Shown one piece after another: positions 57,672 to 64,000 of a stretch of DNA of 64,000 nt. The position numbers were made by a program, and so were the translations under genes. The notes beneath the pieces were generated by a model that saw only the letters and a program-made list of their open reading frames with translations, ran no database searches and was not told the DNA's origin. The stretch covers positions 744,001 to 808,000 of the forward strand of contig JAGFMI010000001.1 of NCBI GenBank assembly GCA_021030905.1, given 5' to 3'. This DNA comes from Pyrenula massariospora. Taxonomy: Eukaryota > Ascomycota > Eurotiomycetes > Pyrenulales > Pyrenulaceae. Every line of letters begins with the position of its first letter. Position 1 is the first letter of the stretch.

Positions 57672-58777
57672 CTAACTCCCACAGGAAGCGCTCTTATCCT
57701 GTTGCTCCGTATAGCTTTTGACTGTCCAATCAAAGACATTGTCGTATTTGACCCCCCGTTGAATAAAGAGGTCCCGGAAGATCTTCCGCAGGTAAGGGTA
57801 ATCAGGTTGATCCTGGAATTTGAGAGCTCGAACATGGTTCATAAATCTCGCAAACTCCCAGGGCGCTTGGTCGCAGAGCTCCCTAACACTTATACTTTTC
57901 TTCGTTTCCATCATTAACCGATACGTTTGAGCCTTTGTCTCTGCTTTCAGTTTTTGCCAGGGGAGACTTCCACGGACAAAGTACAGCAAAAGATATCCAA
58001 GACTTTCCAGATCATCCCGTCGGGATTGTACTGGCTCATGGTCAGGTTCAAGCAACGCAAAGATGGGACACCGACTTACCCAATCCCTGGTGGCCAGTCA
58101 CGCTCGCGAAGACCGCCGTGCCGAGAAGCTGAGGGTCAGAAGGGACGGTTGTCGGCGCTCGGTCGGGACAGTACTCAGTTGCCAGGCCCAAATCCGTGAC
58201 GTAGATGCAGTTTCCCTGCTTCCCCGTCCCCATTAAGAAATTTTCGGGCTTGAGGTCTCGATGAATCGTGTTTTTCGAATGAATGTACTGCAGCCTACTA
58301 ATAAGCTGATCGGAGATCATGAGAACCGTCTTAAGCGAGAATTGTCGACCGCAGTATTGAAATAGATCTTCTAGACTAGGTCCAAGGAGTTCAAATACCA
58401 TGGCACGGTATTCGCCTTCCCGTCCAAACCAATAGACAGTCGGTATGCCAGTACCTCCATTTAATGTTTTATACACCTCCGTCTCCTCTCGAAGAAGGGA
58501 TGGCTCAATGGATTCGTGTTCCAATTTAACGGCCACTTCTTCATCCGTGTTGACATCAGTAGCTAGGCGGATAGTCAGCCACCGCTCATCCTCCTTTTTG
58601 TGGGCATACCAAGATAGACTACACCGAAGCTGCCACCGCCAATCCTGGATCGCAATCGGTACCTCTCATGAACGCGAAGATCCTGCAACGCGGCCTCAGA
58701 ACTCTGCTTCCAAGAACCCGTCGAACCTTACCAGACTCTTCATACTCAAGTCTTTGGTGTATCAGATTATTTGTCAT
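57672..58777 (-). CDS. divergent casein kinase 1-like protein kinase (4 exons)
   Basis: Model complement(join(57672..58030,58080..58562,58610..58701,58746..58777)), 321 aa. The kinase starts RYRLRSRIGGGSFGVVYL (Gly-rich loop), with VAVKLEHE (ATP lysine). The catalytic loop is IHRDLKPENFLMG. Where CK1 has DFG this protein has DLG (VTDLGLATEY). GTAVFASVTGHQG replaces the CK1 form GTARYASxNxHxG, and SRRDDLESLGYLLLYF, SLPWQKLKA and YLRKIFRDLF are clear CK1 features. The short C-terminus lacks the usual CK1 tail. Introns 2 and 3 are certain (47 and 49 nt); the first (44 nt, GTATGA..GCAGAG) and the start MTNNLIHQRL are best guesses. Ser/Thr kinase activity is likely since the lysine, HRD and metal-binding Asp are kept. 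The role is unknown; it is not a typical Yck or Hhp orthologue. Confidence 0.8.
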
Positions 58778-59353
58778 CCGCGGTACGGGGGCACACGGGA
58801 GAAGAATAAACGCGTACACCAACCAGGCTTAGCCACAATAAACAAACAACTTTCAAATTCACATCGATTACTCCATTCCTGCCAAGACCGCCAAGCCTCC
58901 CTGGAGATATTCACCCTCGCTGCGTACACGCACATAGCTCTTCAAGCTTGAAGTCTTGAACCTATGGGACATCAGGATATAGCTATTGCTCTTCTGCTCT
59001 CTGCCTATTGTCACTCACTTAGATCTCACAATAATCTACTTCTGAATGACTTTCTTGAGAGGAAAAAGATGCAAAAAATTGAGAAACTTAGAATTTACAT
59101 TCCTCTGATCTTTGACTCTGAGAGCCCGTCAAAGCATAGTATAATGTTTTATAAAAGTTGAGCGCATAAGAAGCGGGCCCAAATCTGGAGACTTTACACC
59201 AATCACGGCAAGTATGCTGCCAGCTGCCGTTAGGCTTCGCGAATCAACGGGTTGAACCAACATCATTTTGCTGCGACCAGCCGAGAGTTTCGACAACCTT
59301 CCCAGCCTGAGTTTTATTTTTCAACTGTAAACTAGTGCATTAAGATCTTACCG
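58778..59353. other. divergent intergenic region, nothing recognised
   Basis: About 580 bp between the CK1 gene (minus) and the gene at 59354 (plus), holding both promoters. Confidence 0.6.
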
Positions 59354-60877
59354 ATGTGTCCTGCGCTCACGCCGACAGTACGCGGACGGAGGCGAAAGCG
59401 TCCACCGAAATCCGAGCCAGAACACGAGCACACGCCACCTCCAGAGCCTCAGTGGAAGAGAGCAGGATTTCGGTCAGCACAAGAAGCAAGAACGGCCTTT
59501 TGGGATAATCTCCCGAAAGTGCCACTTTGTCCCTCGGCATTAAGAGAACTAGATCGACGAAAGTGGTTATCGACCCAGTCGACAAGCAAGTCCACTCCTA
59601 TATCTACGAAGCGTATTACACGCTCTGCAACCCGAGCCGCTAAAGTTGAACAAATTGCCTCGAAAGACCATGCACCTGGACTTGAGCGCTTTGCGAGGCG
59701 AGGAGGTCCCGATCTTCGCGATCTTAGAGGTGTATGAACGACCCAAATGACTGTGTTAGTCCCCGCTGATGGTCATATACAGTACTGCTATCTTACTAAG
59801 GTATCTGCGACCATGCCACAGACGAAGAATCCTTCCAGAACAGCTTACAATTCTGAAAATTTGGCCCTTAGGAGAACATCAGCGTATAATGCGGGGTTTG
59901 AACAGAATCTCATTAAGCATGGCGTTTATCCATATGGCCATCGTCACGCTGACGGCCAACGCGCTCCAAAGCCAGACAATTGGGGAGATATCCAGCAAAT
60001 AATGATACAGCCAAGACCATCTCTTTCACCGTCACGGTTTTCCGACAATGACTTTGAGAATTTCGTAGATAAAACTACCGATGCTATTGACGAGGCGGAT
60101 GTGATAAAGAATCTGTTCCCGATTCTAGAGGGTGAAAGCGACATGCCCTCTGGTAGTAAGAGACTGTTTACAAATCTCGCCCCACTGACAGACGGCACTA
60201 TTGTTGATGATCAGCCGGATTACTACCATGGTGCTCGTCCCAGCCAGCTGGACCCGCGTGTCCACAAAGATCTGAATGCATACATTATTCCTTCCAAGAA
60301 GGACAGGGCCCCTATCTTGCCCAATGATTTCACGGAATGGAAAAGTCCGGATGGAAAATGGGCGGTTGTGCAACGGCAGGCCTGCTATAATGGTGCGATC
60401 GGAGCTCGAGCAATCCAGCATCTTCAGTCTTACGGTCAATCTAAACCGGTCTACGACAACAATGCATATGTGATCACGCATACCTTCGACGGCGAGCATC
60501 TTCATATGTACACCACCCATCCTACCGCACCTACCAGCCTTGAAGACCTGCCGGAGTATCATATGAAGCAGCTGAACAGTTGGAGCATGACCGGAAATAT
60601 AGAGACATTTCGACAAGGAGTCACTGCTTACAGAAACGCGCGAGACTGGGCGAAGAAAAAGCGAGATGAATTCATCAAAACCGTGAATGAAAGGGCGGCG
60701 AGCCTTCCACAAGACACGTCACACGAATCCTGCGGCAACAGTGAACCTCCTACATCTATGAAGAGGGCCACGGCCATTGTGTCGAACACATCTGCGGACG
60801 AGGTCACGGTTGACAACAACAACAACAACCTCAACCTCGCACGCTCTAGGAAACGTCGGAAAGTTGAAGAAGGGTGA
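59354..60877 (+). CDS. uncharacterised fungal protein, widespread lineage-specific family (2 exons)
   Basis: Model join(59354..59731,59783..60877), 490 aa. The first exon is basic (RGRRRKRPPKSE) and then has FWDNLPKVPLCPSALRELDR and LERFARRGGPDLRDLRG. The second has TSAYNAGFEQNLIKHGVYPY, QPRPSLSPSRFSDNDF, FTNLAPLTDGT, ARQACY-like QRQACYNGAIGARAI, PVYDNNAYVITHTF and SWSMTGNIETFRQGVTAYRN. I recall these from a family repeated in many filamentous ascomycete genomes, with no known function. The C-terminus ends in an Asn run and a bipartite basic stretch (RSRKRRKVEEG) that looks like a nuclear localisation signal. The intron is 51 nt with acceptor ATACAG; a second acceptor 18 nt further (ACTAAG) also keeps frame. 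A nuclear protein is likely; nothing more can be said. Confidence 0.68.
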
Positions 60878-61621
60878 GCAATTACCGTGAGGACCCAGCC
60901 TGGGAGATGAAGCCATCAAACCCGGTAAGTAGACAGTGGACATCCTATCTCATTGAGCCAGAGCCATCCATGAGCTCCAGCATCCGGCTGCCGGCGAGAC
61001 ACCTTGTGGCGATGAGATTGCAAAGGCGTGGATGCCGCTCCTTCCCGATTTCTCAAAACTGAGATGAGGCAGAATCAGAGAAAGGATCTTAGCCAATAGG
61101 AAAGAGTGAGAAGATAAGGGAGAACCGTCTGGGCGAGAGCGTGAAGTGCAAAGCAGGGACAGGCCGCAAGGGGCGAGCCAGTGAAAAGACTGCAGAGGGC
61201 GGTGTAAAGACTTGTTAAAGACGGCTGTCTTTACACCAGAACAAACTTTTGATAAATAAATACCAACTCTAGCTATATAAGCAATCGCAAATCAACGAGC
61301 CCTAGAACAGCGGAAATCAAATGTTGCCCCGTCTGGTCTCACAAAGAAAATGTGAGCCTCTATGTATTGTGCTGAGGGCCGCCTGGTACAAATCATGAAT
61401 TTTTTATGCAGCGAGGATCAAGAGTCAGACCGCGCCAGGGTTGCTCATAATGAGCCTTGACAATAAGTTCCGGCTTAAAAGGCTCAGAGCCGACCCCGCA
61501 AAGTGCCTAATGCTTACAATACAAATCCACACCAATACCTTTCAGCATAGCCTATTCCCAAGACCCACCCCTTATTTCCCGCTCAACGGTACCCAAACCC
61601 TCCCACCCGCAGCCACCTCGC
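60878..61621. other. intergenic, nothing recognised
   Basis: About 740 bp between the gene at 59354 and the kinase remnant. No motif. The final part (61560-61620) is C-rich and may be the eroded 5' coding end of the kinase. Confidence 0.5.
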
Positions 61622-62455
61622 CCCCATGCCGCTGAACTGGTGGGAATACCAGCATCCATCCGGCCCCCGAGTGGACCCCCTGAAAATCATCGGCACCTCG
61701 TTATCGAGCAGGACGGCTCCGCGCTCAAGATACCCAAGATATCGCGGCCGTTCGCGGTCGACGGCGTGCCTCTAGGCACGAGTGGGACGCTAACGCCTCA
61801 GCAAGGGGACTACGACGAGCGCGCGGTGTTGATCAGGTTGATAGAGGAGGAGAAAGCGGTATATCGGAGGCTTGGGGATTATGATGGGGTTGTGGGGTGC
61901 TTGGATGCTACTGAGGCTGAGTGTTCTGTGAGGATGGTTTGGATGAGGGATGGGGATCTGAGGCGTTATTTGGATAAGGTTCGGCCGGAGAGGGAGAGGC
62001 GGCTGGGATAGTTGATTGGGATGGTGCGGACTTTGGCGTATATCTATTCGAAACGCGTGCTTCTGACTGATATTCGTTTGGATAATCTGTTGCTGGACGA
62101 TGAATTGGATGTTAAGTTTGTGGACTTTGGGAATGCAGTTTTGATGCCTCTTGACTGGGATCTGGAGGGTTGTGACGATGGGGATGAGGGGTACTCGGTT
62201 TTGACTGACCTGGGGCAATTCGGTAGAGTGATGTTCGAGATTGTCACGGGACAGCGGTGCAAATTCGATTTATACCAAGACTGGAAAGGACCTGGGGATC
62301 GAATTCACTGGCCGCGACGAGAGAGCCTTCCAGATACGAGAGAGATTTGGCTGGGTCATATTATTGAGAAATGCTGGACTCGAGGATTTGGGTCTGCGAA
62401 AGATCTTGCCGGGGAATTGAAGAAAGAGAGTGTCTTAGTGTCAATCCAGACATAA
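61622..62455 (+). pseudogene. protein kinase-like pseudogene with in-frame TAG
   Basis: One frame carries a kinase from about 61622 to 62455 but is cut by a TAG at 62009-62011. Before it: HLVIEQDGSALKIPKI (ATP-lysine strand), ERAVLIRLIEEEKAVYRRLG (C-helix), VRMVWMRDGDLRRYLDKVRP. After it: MVRTLAYIYSKRVLLTDIRL (catalytic loop with Asp, HRD changed to TDI), DNLLLDDELDVKFVDFGNAV (DFG kept), DLGQFGRVMFEIVTGQRCKF. This is a small fungal kinase-like family. Both halves are in the same frame, so the simplest reading is a nonsense change, for example CAG to TAG. The N-terminus also has no proper start in frame: the ATG at 61626 reads a different frame that loses the kinase. The gene is most likely inactive. 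Coding bias changes from C-rich to G-rich at about 61800. Confidence 0.72.
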
Positions 62456-62849
62456 AGCTCCTTGATCGGGATGGCACGAATGTCATATGGATACTAACCC
62501 AATCCGACAGGGTAAAGCGAAAAGGGTATTGTTCAAGTCGACAGATTTGGTCGACCCGGTGTGTGAAAACCATCTAATGCTTCGGACCTCAACCAGAGCA
62601 AGCAATTTGAGAGCAAGCAATTTGAGAGCAAGTTGGGCCTTATTTCCTCTGTTACCACCGGTGAAGATCGAGAAGTCAAACGTTGCAATTTGGCATACTT
62701 TAACGTGTCGCTCGAACCATCCGATCAAGGACGCCCCGCTACTGTAAATTTTGATCTTCCTCCTGAGATCAGTAATCCAGAAAATAGAGTCATTTATTCG
62801 TCAAGAAGGACTACAATGACAGTCCCAAAACGAAGTTGCTTTTACGAGC
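62456..62849. other. intergenic with a 15-bp tandem repeat
   Basis: About 390 bp between converging genes. Contains GAGCAAGCAATTTGA repeated exactly (62596-62625) plus a partial third copy. No coding signal. Confidence 0.6.
62596..62632. repeat. 15-bp tandem repeat, 2.5 copies
   Basis: Two exact copies of GAGCAAGCAATTTGA followed by GAGCAAG. Minisatellite-like, non-coding. Confidence 0.85.
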
Positions 62850-64000
62850 CTACAATTTCGACTCATGCGTAGACTCAACACGATACTCCACTTGTTGAGA
62901 CTTTCGAGTCTTACCCCGGACATATGACACGAAGAGACGCAAAGTGTGCCTACCCTGCCAGATCGGTACAATCAGTATGACCAAAGTTGCCGCCCACGCC
63001 AGTACAAAAGTCATCACCACCCAAAAGCGATAGAATGGTTTGCTAAACACGTATCGGGTCCCATACATCGGTAGCGGGAAAATGATCACAAACACTGCAC
63101 AAAGCACCACCGCCGACACGATACCTACGTTCTTGCCTCGCTTCAGCGCCTTCTCGTCCTCAACGCTGAGATGCTCGGCGGCCACCTGCTCAGCCAACTG
63201 CTCAGGCGAAAGTCCCTTGATATCGCTGTCATCAATGATCTTGAGCTCGGTCTTGAAGCGGTTCCAGTCAAAATCCTCTGGTCCGAAGATAAAAGTAATC
63301 AGGATTGAATACAGGGCCCCAGAGACGAGGGACACCGAATTGCCAACCACCAGGGGGAGGATTGCCGAAGTAGTAGCGACTGTCACAGCCCCCTCGAGTG
63401 CGTAGGCGCTGCCAAGCCAACAGGCAATGGCGGTCAGGCTTCCTAGAGGAGCCGCGAACAATATTGCGGCTTTATTCTGTTTTCTCCATAGAATAGTGCT
63501 GTACATCGGGAAGACGAAGGAGCACGTAAAGACACCCATGCAGGTCACCAGGTAATTGACGCCGATCGTCGTTCGGCTGATCCCCGTCGCGATGACGGCC
63601 ATGCACACCGTCCACACGATCACAGCGACCATGCTCCAGTTGAGAAGGCGGCCGCCCGTTGCGTTTCGATTGATGTAAGTCCCATATACGTCGTAGACGT
63701 ACACTGATGCCACCGCCACGATGTCCGCCGAAAAGCCGGACGTGCACGCCATGAACGTCATGAGCAATATGAAGCCAGCACCGCCTTTGCCCATTAATGC
63801 CTGGGCGGCATATGGAAGTGGAAGGCCATGCGAGACTTCCAAAGCGGTCATCTCCCGCGGGTATGTGGGGAATGAAGGATTTGTCTCCAGCGCTCGAGCG
63901 GCCAGGCCGAAGGTTGTTGCAAGACAGAATGGTATGGTGAACCAAGCCAAGCCGCCGATGAGATAGCCGGGAAGAGTCGCTCTGGGACTTGCTGTGATCG
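62850..64000 (-). CDS. DUR3: urea active transporter, DUR3 type (5' end outside window)
   Basis: The minus-strand frame is open from the window edge to a stop at 62850, about 382 residues; the start lies beyond 64000. It belongs to the sodium:solute symporter family. PRATLPGYLIGGLAWFTIPF, LATTFGLAARALE, VSHGLPLPYAAQALMGKGGA, LMTFMACTSGFSADIVAVAS and VYVYDVYGTYINRNATG are typical DUR3 segments, followed by further helices and GPEDFDWNRFKTELKIIDD, a loop conserved in fungal urea permeases. About eight membrane helices are visible. DUR3 proteins import urea (and in some fungi polyamines) with protons at the plasma membrane and are usually induced by nitrogen limitation. Another SSF solute is less likely. 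The visible part has no intron. Confidence 0.9.
   Translation of the reverse strand, partial: ITASPRATLPGYLIGGLAWFTIPFCLATTFGLAARALETNPSFPTYPREMTALEVSHGLPLPYAAQALMGKGGAGFILLMTFMACTSGFSADIVAVASVYVYDVYGTYINRNATGGRLLNWSMVAVIVWTVCMAVIATGISRTTIGVNYLVTCMGVFTCSFVFPMYSTILWRKQNKAAILFAAPLGSLTAIACWLGSAYALEGAVTVATTSAILPLVVGNSVSLVSGALYSILITFIFGPEDFDWNRFKTELKIIDDSDIKGLSPEQLAEQVAAEHLSVEDEKALKRGKNVGIVSAVVLCAVFVIIFPLPMYGTRYVFSKPFYRFWVVMTFVLAWAATLVILIVPIWQGRHTLRLFVSYVRGKTRKSQQVEYRVESTHESKL

Noticed and set aside
1-64000. tRNA genes, rRNA, CRISPR arrays
   Set aside because: I looked for B-box-like GGTTCRANTCC with a partner A-box and for regular repeat-spacer arrays and saw none; a tRNAscan run would settle the first.

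Overview
The window is nuclear DNA of a filamentous ascomycete (Pezizomycotina). Genes are split by short introns of about 45-100 bp with GT..AG ends and CTRAC-like branch sites. The gene set (two Zn2Cys6 regulators, two P450s, a GMC oxidoreductase, a NACHT-type NLR, threonine synthase, fungal mitochondrial translation proteins) is typical of that group. A leotiomycete is my best guess, but the sequence alone does not prove it. I worked out exon joins by hand from splice signals, frame and family motifs; nearly every model closes in frame.

Layout. 1-9.5 kb: a possible gene end, an F-box-like protein, threonine synthase (THR4), a single-pass Asn/Ser-rich membrane protein, and a multi-pass membrane protein whose frame is broken. 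9.5-22 kb: mitochondrial ribosomal protein uS2m with a long acidic tail, then an oxidative group of a CYP65-like P450, a GMC oxidoreductase and a Zn2Cys6 regulator around a 3.3 kb intergenic region that carries repeated palindromes. 22-28 kb: the ribosome biogenesis factor RRP14/SURF6 and a 'tachykinin family' fungal regulator-like protein. 29-33 kb: a divergent pair, a trypsin-fold serine protease-like protein and a C-terminally membrane-anchored protein. 33-40 kb: an epoxide-hydrolase-like enzyme, a frame-broken F-box gene, a second Zn2Cys6 factor and a secreted Ser/Thr-rich protein. 41-50 kb: mitochondrial initiation factor 2 and an NLR (DUF7708-like, coiled coil, NACHT). 52-59 kb: an intronless CYP52-clan P450, an O-methyltransferase and a divergent casein kinase 1. 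59-64 kb: a protein of unknown function, a protein kinase pseudogene and the 3' part of a DUR3-type urea transporter that runs off the window.

How genes may work together. P450 + GMC oxidase + Zn2Cys6 factor (11.8-22.0 kb) and P450 + O-methyltransferase (52-57 kb) look like small tailoring-enzyme groups, but no PKS, NRPS or terpene synthase backbone gene is present. The NLR and the protease/membrane-protein pair are the best candidates for non-self recognition or regulated cell death. Several GC-rich genes share an unusual base pattern: the coding strand changes from C-ending to G-ending codons towards the 3' end.

Damage and oddities: a kinase with an in-frame TAG, an F-box gene broken at a 10-G run, a regulator whose only frame-keeping 3' splice site ends in TG, and an NLR with a stop-free 54-nt intron that sits exactly in the Walker A loop.
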